A stretch of 64,000 bases of DNA from Gammaproteobacteria bacterium UBA7803. GTDB lineage: Bacteria > Pseudomonadota > Gammaproteobacteria > Pseudomonadales > Azotimanducaceae. Within the stretch, counting starts at the first letter, position 1. Each line of letters begins with the position of its first letter. The translations under genes and the position numbers were made by a program. The DNA lies in contig DLCH01000071.1 in NCBI GenBank assembly GCA_002480525.1, forward strand, positions 69,233-133,232, read 5' to 3'. This document shows positions 26,848-35,422 of the stretch, piece after piece. The notes beneath the pieces are model-generated. The model saw only the letters and a program-made list of their open reading frames with translations, was not told the origin of the DNA and did no database searches.

Positions 26848-27501
26848 TCAGTCGGCCCGGACCAGCGGCTCCACGTTGCAGCCGACGCCGGTGCCGCCGA
26901 GACCGCAGTAGCCGTTGGGCACCTTGGCCAGGTACTGCTGATGGAACGACTCGGCGTAGTAGAACTCGTCCACCGGCGCGATCTCGGTGGTGATCTCGCC
27001 GTAGCCGGCTGCCGTCAGCGCCTGCTGGTAGGCGTCCCGGGACCGTTCGGCCTGGGCCCGCTGCTCGTCGTCGAAGGTGTAGATGGCCGACCGGTACTGG
27101 GTGCCCACGTCGTTGCCCTGACGCATTCCCTGGGTCGGATCGTGGGACTCCCAGAACGTCTTCAGCAGCGCCGGGTAGCCGACCTTCTCCGGGTCGTAGA
27201 CCACCAGCACCACCTCGGCATGCCCGGTCCGCCCGGAGCAGACCTCCTCGTAGGTGGGATTCGGGGTCAACCCGCCGGCGTAGCCCACCGCGGTGGTGAA
27301 CACCCCGAAGGTTTCCCAGAAGCGGCGCTCGGCGCCCCAGAAACAGCCCAGTCCGAACACGGCCTGGCGGCAGCCGGCCGGAAACGGCCCTTTCAGCGGC
27401 GCGCCGGAAACGTAGTGCTCGGCCGGCACCGGCATGCGGGCTTCCCGGCCCGGCAGGGCGCTGCCGGGCGCCGGCATGCGGAGCTTTTCCTCCAGACCCA
27501 T
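26848..27501 (-). CDS. msrA: Peptide methionine-S-sulfoxide reductase MsrA
   Basis: 217 residues. The catalytic motif GCFWGAER places C53 as the nucleophile; ATP is not used. TTAVGYAGG, YEEVCSGRTGHAEVV and ESHDPTQGMRQGNDVGTQYRSAIY are family signatures. The C-terminal GYCGLGGTGVGCN segment holds the recycling cysteines, as in the E. coli-type long enzymes. It repairs methionine sulfoxide in proteins, using thioredoxin. No MsrB domain is fused. Confidence 0.96.
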   Translation of the reverse strand: MGLEEKLRMPAPGSALPGREARMPVPAEHYVSGAPLKGPFPAGCRQAVFGLGCFWGAERRFWETFGVFTTAVGYAGGLTPNPTYEEVCSGRTGHAEVVLVVYDPEKVGYPALLKTFWESHDPTQGMRQGNDVGTQYRSAIYTFDDEQRAQAERSRDAYQQALTAAGYGEITTEIAPVDEFYYAESFHQQYLAKVPNGYCGLGGTGVGCNVEPLVRAD

Positions 27502-27578
27502 GTCAATACACCATGCATTGCCGATTTCCAGCGATCATACCTTTCACCCTATTCCACACAAGTGCTATAAGGCCCGCT

Positions 27579-29282
27579 ATGCCACTGTTGCCCCTCATGC
27601 TCACCGCCCTGCTCCTGGCAGGGTGTCAGACGACGGCGCCCACCTACCGGTCGATGACGGAAGCCTATTCCGCCGGCCAGCAGGTTTCCGTGGCCGAGCT
27701 CCGGGAGGCGTTCTTCCGCGCGCCGGACCTGGCCTCGCGGCTGGACCGCCTGGGCGAGCTCGAGGCCCAGGCGCTGGCGGTGGTGGAAGACGAGCCGCTC
27801 AAGCTCGGCTCCATCGGCTCGGCGATTCTCGACACCTACGTGGGCAGCCTGACCGGCCACTACGTGCTGGCCCGGTTCTACGATCACGTCGGCAATCCCA
27901 AGGCGGATTTCCACCGGGACTGGGTCGAGCGCATCCGCACCGACATGACCGCCGGTGGCGACGGCACCCGGGAGGCCCCCTACCGGGCCGCCACGCCGGT
28001 GGAAGCGCGCATGTTCGCCCTGAGCCGGGACCTGAGCCCGGTGGGCGCCATCTACCAGGCCGACGACGACGGGCCGGTCGCCTTCGCCCTGCTGCTCCAG
28101 CTCCGGCCGCCGTCCGGCCCGCTGGAGACCCTCGCCTTCGATCTGAGCGGTCTGTACGAGAGCATGCGCCAGGACTTCGTCACCGTGATGAGCCGGGCCG
28201 ACCACAGCGAGGCAGTGGAATCCGCCGGCGAGGACGCGGCCGCCGCCGGTGCCGCGGACGACTTCACCCCGTTCACCCTCATCGGCTTTCTCGCCAAGCA
28301 GAGCGACACCGCCGCCCAGACCGCCGTGGGCGCGTTCCTGGCCACCCAGGGCCGCTTCGACGACGCCGTGGAATGGCTGCGCGCGGCCTCCCGCACCGGC
28401 AATCTGTTCGCCAACTCGCTGCTGGCGCGGATCTACTGGGAGCGTTCCCGGGCGGCGGAAGACGACGCGGCCCGGGAGGCGGCGCTCGACCAGGTCATGG
28501 AGAACTATCTCCACGCCATCGCCCTGGGCTCCGCGGACGCCATGTACGCCCTGGGGGTCCTGTACCTGAACGGCCACTACGGCGACGAGAACAAGATCGC
28601 CGGCGTGCCGCTGCTGGAACAGGCCGCCGAGCTCGAGCAGAGCGAGGCGATCATGTTCCTGGCGCACCTGCACTACGCCGGCGAGGTGGTGGAGCAGGAC
28701 CTCGGCGAGGCCCGGGCCTACTACGCCAGGGCGGCGGAGCTCGGCAACGCCTTCGCCCGCCGCAGCTATGCCCGGTTTCTGCTCGACCGCAGCGTCGGCC
28801 AGCCCGGCGATCCCCGGGCGCTGACCTGGCTGGAGGAACTGGCCGACGAGGGCGAGGCGGAGTCGATGCTGCTGCTCGGCAACCTGCACGCCCGCGGCGT
28901 CGGCACCGACCGCAGCCCGCGCCGCGCGGTCGGCTGGTACAAGCGCGCGGTCCGGGAGGCTCCGGCCGACCCGGGCATCGTCAACGAGGTGGCCTGGACC
29001 CTGGCGGTCAGCGACCAGCAGGATCTGCGCCGCCAGCGCTACGCCCGGACCATCATGGACCGCCTGATGACCGACAACGCCGAGGCGCGCACGCGCCCCG
29101 AGTATCTCGACACCTGGGCGGCCACCTACGCCGCCACCGGCGACTTCGAGCGGGCCGTGGACCTGCAGCAGCAGGCGCTGGACGCCGCCTCGGCGGGTGA
29201 CTTCGAGGACGTCATCGACATTCTCGAACAGCACCTGGAACTGTTCCGGGCCGGCGGAACGGTGTCCGAAGCCGTGCCGTGA
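27579..29282 (+). CDS. Lipoprotein with Sel1-like/TPR repeats
   Basis: About 567 residues from ATG 27579, chosen because it begins a clean lipoprotein signal (MPLLPLMLTALLLAGC); the frame is also open from 27513. Residues from about 250 on form helical pairs with Sel1/TPR character (for example DAMYALGVLYLNGHYGDENK, EAIMFLAHLHYAGEVVEQDL and ESMLLLGNLHARGVGTDRS). Such repeats scaffold protein-protein contacts, here probably on the periplasmic side of a membrane. Partner unknown. Its stop overlaps the MnmH start by four bases (GTGA). Confidence 0.85.
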   Translation: MPLLPLMLTALLLAGCQTTAPTYRSMTEAYSAGQQVSVAELREAFFRAPDLASRLDRLGELEAQALAVVEDEPLKLGSIGSAILDTYVGSLTGHYVLARFYDHVGNPKADFHRDWVERIRTDMTAGGDGTREAPYRAATPVEARMFALSRDLSPVGAIYQADDDGPVAFALLLQLRPPSGPLETLAFDLSGLYESMRQDFVTVMSRADHSEAVESAGEDAAAAGAADDFTPFTLIGFLAKQSDTAAQTAVGAFLATQGRFDDAVEWLRAASRTGNLFANSLLARIYWERSRAAEDDAAREAALDQVMENYLHAIALGSADAMYALGVLYLNGHYGDENKIAGVPLLEQAAELEQSEAIMFLAHLHYAGEVVEQDLGEARAYYARAAELGNAFARRSYARFLLDRSVGQPGDPRALTWLEELADEGEAESMLLLGNLHARGVGTDRSPRRAVGWYKRAVREAPADPGIVNEVAWTLAVSDQQDLRRQRYARTIMDRLMTDNAEARTRPEYLDTWAATYAATGDFERAVDLQQQALDAASAGDFEDVIDILEQHLELFRAGGTVSEAVP

Positions 29283-30319
29283 CCCGGACGGACCTGGAAG
29301 CGCTGCTGGCCCGCGCGACGCCGTTCCTGGACGTCCGCGCCCCGTCGGAGTACGCCCGCGGCGCCGTCCCGCAGGCCGTCAACCTGCCGCTGCTCGACGA
29401 CGACGAGCGGCACCGGGTCGGGCTGACCTACAAGAACCAGGGGCACGACGCCGCCGTGGCGCTGGGCCACGAGCTGGTCTCCGGGGAGGTCCGCGAGGCC
29501 CGGGAACAGGCCTGGCTGCGCCACGCGGAACGCCATCCCGACGCCTGGATCTACTGCTGGCGCGGCGGCCAGCGCTCGGAGATCGCCCAGCGCTGGCTGG
29601 CGGCCCGCGGCGTCGACCTGCCGCGGGTCCCGGGCGGCTTCAAGGCGCTGCGCCAGACCTGCATGGACGTGCTCGCCCGGGCGCCGGAGGAGAAACGCTG
29701 GATCGTGCTGGCCGGGCGCACCGGCTCCGGCAAGACGGACCTGCTGCGCACCCTGGACAACGCCATAGACCTGGAAGGCCGCGCCGCCCATCGCGGCTCG
29801 GCGTTCGGCGCCACCGACCGCCCCCAGCCGACCCCGGTGGGCTTCGAGAACGCCCTGGCGGTCGACTACCTGCGCCACCGGAGCGCCACGGTGGTGGTGG
29901 AGGACGAGAGCCGGACCATCGGCCGTCTCGCCGTGCCCGAGGCCTGGCACGGCCACATGCAGACGGCGCCGCTGGCGCTGCTCGAGGTGCCGCTGGCGGT
30001 CCGGGTCGCCAACATCGAGCGCGAATACGTGACCGCCCCGCTGTACCGGGGCATTCCGCCCGCCGCCCTGTACGCCCGCCTGAGCGACGACCTGGCGCGC
30101 ATCCGCCGGCGTCTGGGCGGCGACCGCCACCGGCGGATCCAGGACGAGCTGGACAGCGCCTTCACCGCCGCGTCCGGCCACGGCGCCTGGATCGAGCGGC
30201 TGCTGTCCTGGTACTACGATCCGATGTACGACTACCAGCTCGGCGGCAAGCGCGAGCGGGTGGTGATTCAGGGCGGCGCCGACGAGATCCGCGCCTTCCT
30301 CGCCGCCGAAGGCGGCTGA
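29279..30319 (+). CDS. mnmH: tRNA 2-selenouridine/geranyl-2-thiouridine synthase
   Basis: 346 residues. An N-terminal rhodanese domain has C93 in IYCWRGGQRSE, the catalytic cysteine. A P-loop domain follows with Walker A GRTGSGKT (146-153). RGSAFGA and the SWYYDPMYDYQL segment near the C terminus are typical. The enzyme converts 2-thiouridine at the wobble position of some tRNAs to 2-selenouridine via a geranylated intermediate, using selenophosphate. GTG start overlaps the lipoprotein stop. No selD is in this window. Confidence 0.94.
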   Translation: MTRTDLEALLARATPFLDVRAPSEYARGAVPQAVNLPLLDDDERHRVGLTYKNQGHDAAVALGHELVSGEVREAREQAWLRHAERHPDAWIYCWRGGQRSEIAQRWLAARGVDLPRVPGGFKALRQTCMDVLARAPEEKRWIVLAGRTGSGKTDLLRTLDNAIDLEGRAAHRGSAFGATDRPQPTPVGFENALAVDYLRHRSATVVVEDESRTIGRLAVPEAWHGHMQTAPLALLEVPLAVRVANIEREYVTAPLYRGIPPAALYARLSDDLARIRRRLGGDRHRRIQDELDSAFTAASGHGAWIERLLSWYYDPMYDYQLGGKRERVVIQGGADEIRAFLAAEGG

Positions 30320-30330
30320 CCGCGGGCTGG

Positions 30331-30349
30331 TGTAGCGCGCCGCGCTACA
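30331..30349. terminator. Perfect palindrome between convergent mnmH and nitrile hydratase operon
   Basis: A 19-base palindrome (TGTAGCGCG, C, CGCGCTACA) sits between the mnmH stop (30319) and the activator gene stop (30350-30352). There is no U-run on either side, so if it ends transcription it is not a standard intrinsic terminator. Its TGTAG-GCGCCGC core resembles the end of the 315-bp element at 11857. Confidence 0.5.
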
Positions 30350-30676
30350 TTAGTGATCGTGGCCGTGGGGCCGGGCCGCGAACGCGGACACCCGCTCGCC
30401 CAGACCGTCGGCACCGATCAGGCCCTTCGCCAGCAGCAGCCGCTCCAGCGCCCGCAGGAAGTGATCGTAGTAGCGGTACTCGCCGGCCGGGTCCCGGTCC
30501 CAGGCGGCGATCTCGTCGATGAGATGCGCGCGGAACTCGTCCCAGTCGTACACGCCCGCCTCGGCCAGCGCCCGGGCCATGCCGAACACCCGGCCCTGCC
30601 ACGGCGCCTCGAACAGCACTTCGCCGTTGGCCATGGGCGGCGCCAGCTCGCCGGTCAGCTCGTCGGCGGCGCTCAC
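30350..30676 (-). CDS. Nitrile hydratase accessory protein (cobalt-type activator)
   Basis: 108 residues from GTG 30676, overlapping the alpha-subunit stop by four bases. The fold resembles the N-terminal part of the beta subunit (FEAPWQGRVFGMARALAEAG, then WDEFRAHLIDEIAAWD), as in the P14K/NhlE-type activators that help insert cobalt and oxidise the active-site cysteines by subunit exchange. The last residues are histidine-rich (RPHGHDH), plausible for metal handling. The frame is open far upstream, but that part is a shadow of the alpha gene. Confidence 0.88.
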   Translation of the reverse strand: MSAADELTGELAPPMANGEVLFEAPWQGRVFGMARALAEAGVYDWDEFRAHLIDEIAAWDRDPAGEYRYYDHFLRALERLLLAKGLIGADGLGERVSAFAARPHGHDH

Positions 30677-31245
30677 GGCTGCGCCACGCCGATCATCGCG
30701 TCCCGGGTCACGCGCTGCGCCAGCGCCGCTTCGTCCAGGCCGTCGGCGTCCGCCGGCCGGCGCGGCAGCACCAGATAGCGCACCTCGGCGCTCGAGTCCC
30801 ACACCCGCACCCGCACGTCGTCGTCGAGCACCAGCCCGAACTCGGCGAGCACCCGCCGCGGCTCCCGGACGATCCGCGAGCGGTAGGCCGGGTCCTTGTA
30901 CCAGCGCGGCGGCAGTCCCAGCACCGCCCACGGATAACAGGAGCACAGCGTGCAGACCACCACGTTGTGGGTGTCCGGCGTGTTCTCCACCACGACGAGC
31001 TTCTCGGTCTGGGCGCCGCCGAAGTCGAACTCCGCCATGGCCGCCGTGCCGTCGGCGAGCAGCCGCGCCTTGAAGTCCGGATCGCACCAGGCCCGCGCCA
31101 CCATGCGCGCGCCGTTCATCGGCCCGACGCGATCGTTGTAGGTCTCGATCACCCGGTCCACGTCGGCCGGGTCCAGCAGGCCCCGTTCCACCAGCAGGGA
31201 TTCGATGGCCTCGGCGCGGATGGCGCGCCAGTCCTGTTCGCTCAC
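30673..31245 (-). CDS. nthA: Nitrile hydratase alpha subunit, cobalt type
   Basis: 190 residues from GTG 31245. The metal claw is VCTLCSCYPW, with C98, C101 and C103. Threonine in the second position of CTLCSC marks cobalt rather than iron enzymes, which have CSLCSC. The two later cysteines should be oxidised to sulfinic and sulfenic acids. The enzyme hydrates nitriles to amides; thiocyanate hydrolase is a close relative but has separately encoded extra subunits that are absent here. Gene order beta-alpha-activator is that of cobalt-type clusters. No amidase follows, so the amide product's fate is unclear. Confidence 0.94.
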   Translation of the reverse strand: MSEQDWRAIRAEAIESLLVERGLLDPADVDRVIETYNDRVGPMNGARMVARAWCDPDFKARLLADGTAAMAEFDFGGAQTEKLVVVENTPDTHNVVVCTLCSCYPWAVLGLPPRWYKDPAYRSRIVREPRRVLAEFGLVLDDDVRVRVWDSSAEVRYLVLPRRPADADGLDEAALAQRVTRDAMIGVAQP

Positions 31246-31934
31246 GTGTCCACCTCCGCCGTCCACGCCGTCAGATAGGGTTCGAACAGATCCAGCGACA
31301 CGGCGGTGCCCGGCTCGGCCGCCGCGCCCCACAGGTCGACGCCGTCGAACACCACCGTGTAGAGATGCTGGGGCTGCTCGCCCCGGCCGTGGGCATTGCT
31401 GTCGGGAAACACCCAGGCGCCGTGCCAGGTGGTCACGGTGCCCCGGCGGCCCCGGGCGTACGCAGGCAGCCGGGTATGTCCCGACACCCCGAAGGACGCC
31501 GTCCGCACCCGGTCGCCCTCGGCGAACACCGGGGCCGCGGCGACCGACCGCCGGTTGCCCTCTCCCGCCGGCGGGTAGGCCACCCGATCCGGCGCCTCCG
31601 CCGGGCGGGCGCCGCCTGGACGGGTCGGGTCGCCGCCGAGCGCTGCGATGCGCGCGCGCAGTTCGTCCGCCTGCACGATGCCTGCTTCCCGCAGCAGGGT
31701 TTCGAGCCCGGCCAGCCAGCGGCCGTAGTAGCCGTCGCACAGATAGGCATCGGGGCGGATGCGCTCGATGGCATGGCGGAACTGATCCGCGTTGCGGTAC
31801 GCGCCCGCCGCGGCGGCGGCCCCGATCATCGCGAAGACCCGGGCCTCCCAGCGCTCGTGGAAGGCCGGTTCGTCCGCCTCCCGTTCCACCGGGCCGAAGC
31901 CGGCCCTGCCGCCCAGATCGTGAATCCCGTCCAT
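31242..31934 (-). CDS. nthB: Nitrile hydratase beta subunit
   Basis: 230 residues, usual length. It starts with MDGIHDLGGRAGFGPV, the family hallmark. The C-terminal SH3-like domain runs from about 140 (FAEGDRVRT) through GRRGTVTTWHGAWVFPD and LYTVVFDGVDLWG. It forms the heterodimer with the alpha subunit and lines the active-site entrance. ATG 31934 overlaps the stop of the GH78-like gene (ATGA), and its own stop overlaps the alpha GTG, so translation is coupled on both sides. Confidence 0.95.
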   Translation of the reverse strand: MDGIHDLGGRAGFGPVEREADEPAFHERWEARVFAMIGAAAAAGAYRNADQFRHAIERIRPDAYLCDGYYGRWLAGLETLLREAGIVQADELRARIAALGGDPTRPGGARPAEAPDRVAYPPAGEGNRRSVAAAPVFAEGDRVRTASFGVSGHTRLPAYARGRRGTVTTWHGAWVFPDSNAHGRGEQPQHLYTVVFDGVDLWGAAAEPGTAVSLDLFEPYLTAWTAEVDT

Positions 31935-34492
31935 CAGCGTCCTCCGGAAACCTCACGCAGCACCGGGATGTCCGCCGCCGGCGCCACGGCCGGGCTGAGC
32001 CCGGACAGGGGCACGGCGAAATGGTGCCGGCCGGCGGGCACGAGCCGGTCGCTGCCGTCGGGCAGGACCACCCGCGCGCCGGCGTTGCCGGGTACCAGGA
32101 CGTCGAGCTCGAAGGCCTCGGCGGTGATGCGCCAGGCCACCTCGAAGCGGCCGTGCACCGTGTCCAGATGGCCGGCGATGTCCCGCACCGGCGCGCCGGC
32201 GGGGAACGCCCGCCCGAGCGGCGGACGCGGCTGCACCCGCACCCGGCGATAGGCGTTGCGCTCCGGCGTCAGATCGTCGTCCAGCTCGATGCCCAGCAGA
32301 AACCGCTGCAGCCAGCCGGCCATGCCGGCGGCGGCCAGCCGTCCCGGCACGCCGCCGGCAGCGTCCCACAGCAGGTCGGCGCCGGCCGTGACCGCGTGCA
32401 TCCAGCTCGGCGACGTGGTCTGCAGCAGCGCCTGATAGGCCAGATCGACCCGCCCCGACAGGGTCAGCACCTCCAGCAGCAGGCCCAGGTCCCGCAGGTC
32501 CAGCGCCGGATGAAAGCCGTCGCGCCGGAGCTGGGCTTCGATGCGGCCCAGCGCCACCGACACCTCGTCGCCCTCCAGCAGGCCGGTCTCCAGGGCCAGC
32601 ACGTAGCCGAGCTGGGCGTCTCCGGCCAGCAGCCCTTCCGCCGTCACGAACCGCCGGCGGAAAGCGCCGCGCACCCGATCCAGGCTCGCCAGGTGAGCTT
32701 CGAGGTCCGCCAGCCGCCCGAGCACGCCGGCCATGCGCGCGGCGACGGACAGGGCGAATGCGTAGCGCGCGGTGCCGAGGAGCTGGTCGGGCACGGCCAC
32801 CTCCAGGGCCGCCGCCGCGCCGGTCCAGCGGTCGGCGCAACGATCCAGGTGCCCCTGCACGGCCGGGTACATGCGGTCCAGCAGACGTCGGTCGTCATAG
32901 CACCGGTACAGCAGCCACAGGCACGGCAGCCAGCCGTCCAGCGCCGTGTCACCCGCCGCCGCGTCGCCGGACGCCGCCGGGACGGCGCCCCCGGCGCCGG
33001 ACAGGGTCTCGGCCCAGAAGCCGAAGGGCGCGGCGGCGTCGACCGCGGCGGCGGCCCCGGCGAGGATCGCCGGCGCATCGACCGGCTGCAGCCGCCGGTC
33101 CGGGCCCGACGGTCCCCGCACCGGACCGAGCAGCAGCCCCTGGTCCAGGGTCCGGACCGCGGCGCGGAAGCCGTCTTCCAGCAGTCGATGGTCGCACCGC
33201 AGCGACGCGGTGGCTGCGGCGCCGCAGCCGACCTCGACGGCCTCGAGCTGAACCACGTCGAAGGGCTCGCCCTCGGCGACCAGCTCCACGACCCGGAAGG
33301 CGTGCAGGGCGAAGCCGGGCTCGAACCGCTCGGGTTCGCCGCCGCGGCCGGTGTAGCGGTCCTCGGCGTCGGACCAGGACACGGCGCCGTCGCCCACTGG
33401 CTCGACCAGGCCGTAGCGGACGGCCAGCGTCGCGCCCGGGGCGAGACGCACGGTCGCCCGCAGCCGGCCGGTGATCGAGCGGCCGAAGTCGTAGCGCAGC
33501 CGCGTCCGTCCTTCCGGGCTGCGGCGCCGCTGCGCCGGCGGCGGGGCCGTGTGACAGGCGATCACACGCGGCTCCGGCGTCGGGTCGGCGCGGCGGACGA
33601 GGCCGGATTCGGGCAGATCCACCGGGTAGCCGCTGCAGCCGCCGGGCTCGTCCCAGCCGGACAGGAATTGCCGGCCGTCGACGATGTCACCGCCGTCACG
33701 ATCCGCCTGCAGGACCCAGCCGGGGCGCCACTGCCAGCCGTCGCCGGTGAGCAGCCGGAAGGGCGGGCTCGACCCGGCGTCGACCACCAGCTCGGCGCAC
33801 AGCATCGGCCGCCGGCCGCCGCGCTGACGCGGACCGCCCGCGGCGTGGCCGCACCAGGCGCCGTCGCCGAGCAGGGCGGCGATCCGGTTCGGGCCGCTGC
33901 GGAGCAGGTCGGTGACGTCGTAGCTGCGGTACGGCGCGCAGCCGAGGTCGCGGTCCGTGCCGATCGCCTCGGCGGTGACCGCCCGGCCGTTGAGGGACAG
34001 GCGGACGGCGCCGAGAACGGCCACGTGCAGGCGCGCCGAGCGAGGCGCCGCGGGGAGCTCGAAGTCACAGAACAGCAGGGGCGCGGGAACGGCGGCCACG
34101 GGGCTGCCTTCGAGGGGCGCGGCCACCCAGCGCGCCCGCCAGTCCGACTCGGCCAAGCCCAGCTCGAACCGGGCCGCCTCGCTCCAAGGGCTCGGCGTGC
34201 CGTCGCTGTCGTAGCAGCGCACCCGCCACCACACCCGGTCGCCGACCGCCAGCGGCCGGCCCTGATAGTCGACGTTGACGGTGCGGCTGCTGGAGACGTG
34301 GCCGGTGTCCCACAGGTCGGCGCTGCCGGCCTGCAGGGCGGTGGCGCTGGACGCGGCCTGGATCTGGTAGGCGGTCTGCAGTTCCGCCGGCCGCGGATCG
34401 TTCAGCCACCAGGACAGCCGCGGCCGCGCCGTGTCGACGTTCAGCGGGTCGTCCCGGTACTCACATCGAAGCCGGGTGGGGGCTTCACGCAT
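31934..34492 (-). CDS. GH78 (alpha-L-rhamnosidase)-like protein with degenerate active site
   Basis: 852 residues, no signal peptide. Order follows GH78: an N-terminal Fn3-like Bac_rhamnosid_N region (LRCEYRDDPLNVDTARPRLSWWL), jelly-roll domains (about 115-420), then a helical barrel (about 430-770) and a C-terminal beta sandwich. The canonical DCPQRDERLGWTGDAQ segment holding the general acid is replaced around 461-474 by PSGPDRRLQPVDAP, and the later GATTLWE segment by GADLLWD (about 704-710), so both catalytic carboxylates appear changed. The SFNHYA region is also lost. It may be an inactive or re-purposed homologue. Tightly coupled to nitrile hydratase beta by a 4-base overlap. Confidence 0.8.
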   Translation of the reverse strand: MREAPTRLRCEYRDDPLNVDTARPRLSWWLNDPRPAELQTAYQIQAASSATALQAGSADLWDTGHVSSSRTVNVDYQGRPLAVGDRVWWRVRCYDSDGTPSPWSEAARFELGLAESDWRARWVAAPLEGSPVAAVPAPLLFCDFELPAAPRSARLHVAVLGAVRLSLNGRAVTAEAIGTDRDLGCAPYRSYDVTDLLRSGPNRIAALLGDGAWCGHAAGGPRQRGGRRPMLCAELVVDAGSSPPFRLLTGDGWQWRPGWVLQADRDGGDIVDGRQFLSGWDEPGGCSGYPVDLPESGLVRRADPTPEPRVIACHTAPPPAQRRRSPEGRTRLRYDFGRSITGRLRATVRLAPGATLAVRYGLVEPVGDGAVSWSDAEDRYTGRGGEPERFEPGFALHAFRVVELVAEGEPFDVVQLEAVEVGCGAAATASLRCDHRLLEDGFRAAVRTLDQGLLLGPVRGPSGPDRRLQPVDAPAILAGAAAAVDAAAPFGFWAETLSGAGGAVPAASGDAAAGDTALDGWLPCLWLLYRCYDDRRLLDRMYPAVQGHLDRCADRWTGAAAALEVAVPDQLLGTARYAFALSVAARMAGVLGRLADLEAHLASLDRVRGAFRRRFVTAEGLLAGDAQLGYVLALETGLLEGDEVSVALGRIEAQLRRDGFHPALDLRDLGLLLEVLTLSGRVDLAYQALLQTTSPSWMHAVTAGADLLWDAAGGVPGRLAAAGMAGWLQRFLLGIELDDDLTPERNAYRRVRVQPRPPLGRAFPAGAPVRDIAGHLDTVHGRFEVAWRITAEAFELDVLVPGNAGARVVLPDGSDRLVPAGRHHFAVPLSGLSPAVAPAADIPVLREVSGGR

Positions 34493-34540
34493 GGCGGATC
34501 CAGCCGGAGGTCCGCCGAGAGTTTGGGACCAAGCCTGGCG

Positions 34541-35422
34541 TCACGCAAATGCTCCGCGGCGCCGCAGAAACGCCTCGACGTGCTCGATGACCGCATCCGG
34601 CTCGTCGTGGTGCGCCCAGTGGCCGGCGCCGGGCACGTCGATCACTTCGGCGTCGGCGAAGTGGTCCAGGGTGCCGTCCTGGCCGATGCGGTGGGGAAAG
34701 CCGTCGCCGCCGTTGATGATCAGCACCGGGCAGGTGATCCGCGACCACAGCGCGGTGAGGTCGTCCACCGGCATCCGGTAGGCGGGCCAGGCGTGGGTGT
34801 AGTTGTCGAACTTCCAGCTGTAGGTGCCGTCCTCGTTGCGGTGGCTGCCGTGCACCGTCAGGTGCCGGGCCTGCTCCGGGCTCAGATGATCGTTGGCCTG
34901 CTGCATGCGCGAGTAGGCCTCCTCCAGGGTGGCGTAGCGGCGCGGCAGGCGCGACGCCAGGGACCGGGTGGTGCGGATCCACTCGTCGATGCGGGCCGCC
35001 GGATCGCCGCCCCCGTTCCAGCCCGGCCACAGCCCCACGCCTTCGATGATGACCAGCGCCGTCACCGCGTCCGGATAGACGCCGGCCAGTATCGACGCGA
35101 GGGTGCCGCCCATCGAATGGCTGACGACCACCGAGGGCGCGAGCCCGCGCTGACGGACGAGCTGATCGAGGTCGTAGACGTAGTCCAGGTGGTGGTAGCT
35201 GGAACCCCGAACCCACTCGGAATCCCCGTGGCCGCGCAGATCGGGCGCCACCACGTGGAACCGGTCGCAGAACGCCTCGGCGAACCAGTCCCAGCTCCGG
35301 CAGTGATCCTGCACGCCGTGCACCAGCAGCATCGGCGGCGATCCGCTGCCGCCCCAGTCGGCGTAGTGCAGCCGCAGGCGCTGGGAAAAGTAGCTGTGCG
35401 AGGTCGGGTTCGGATGTTTCAT
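34541..35422 (-). CDS. Alpha/beta hydrolase in the nitrile hydratase operon
   Basis: 293 residues from ATG 35422, which overlaps the LysR stop by four bases. Nucleophile S103 is in VVSHSMGGTLA; LLVHGVQDH gives the oxyanion loop and APDLRGHGDSEW the following turn. The acid is likely in INGGDGFPH and the histidine in GAGHWAHHDEP. Alpha/beta hydrolases of this type cleave esters, or act as hydroxynitrile lyases, lactonases or other C-C hydrolases. Given the operon, an ester- or cyanohydrin-linked nitrile substrate is an attractive inference but not shown by sequence. Confidence 0.88.
   Translation of the reverse strand: MKHPNPTSHSYFSQRLRLHYADWGGSGSPPMLLVHGVQDHCRSWDWFAEAFCDRFHVVAPDLRGHGDSEWVRGSSYHHLDYVYDLDQLVRQRGLAPSVVVSHSMGGTLASILAGVYPDAVTALVIIEGVGLWPGWNGGGDPAARIDEWIRTTRSLASRLPRRYATLEEAYSRMQQANDHLSPEQARHLTVHGSHRNEDGTYSWKFDNYTHAWPAYRMPVDDLTALWSRITCPVLIINGGDGFPHRIGQDGTLDHFADAEVIDVPGAGHWAHHDEPDAVIEHVEAFLRRRGAFA

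Noticed and set aside
24208..27570. 1,120-codon forward open frame opposite the Hsp70-like, CaiB and MsrA genes
   Set aside because: It is antisense to three well-supported genes, has no motif, and its composition is the complement of real coding sequence. Length alone is expected at this GC.
30673..31245. Thiocyanate hydrolase gamma subunit instead of nitrile hydratase alpha
   Set aside because: Thiocyanate hydrolase needs alpha and beta subunits corresponding to split halves of the hydratase beta. Here beta is a single full-length gene in standard order.
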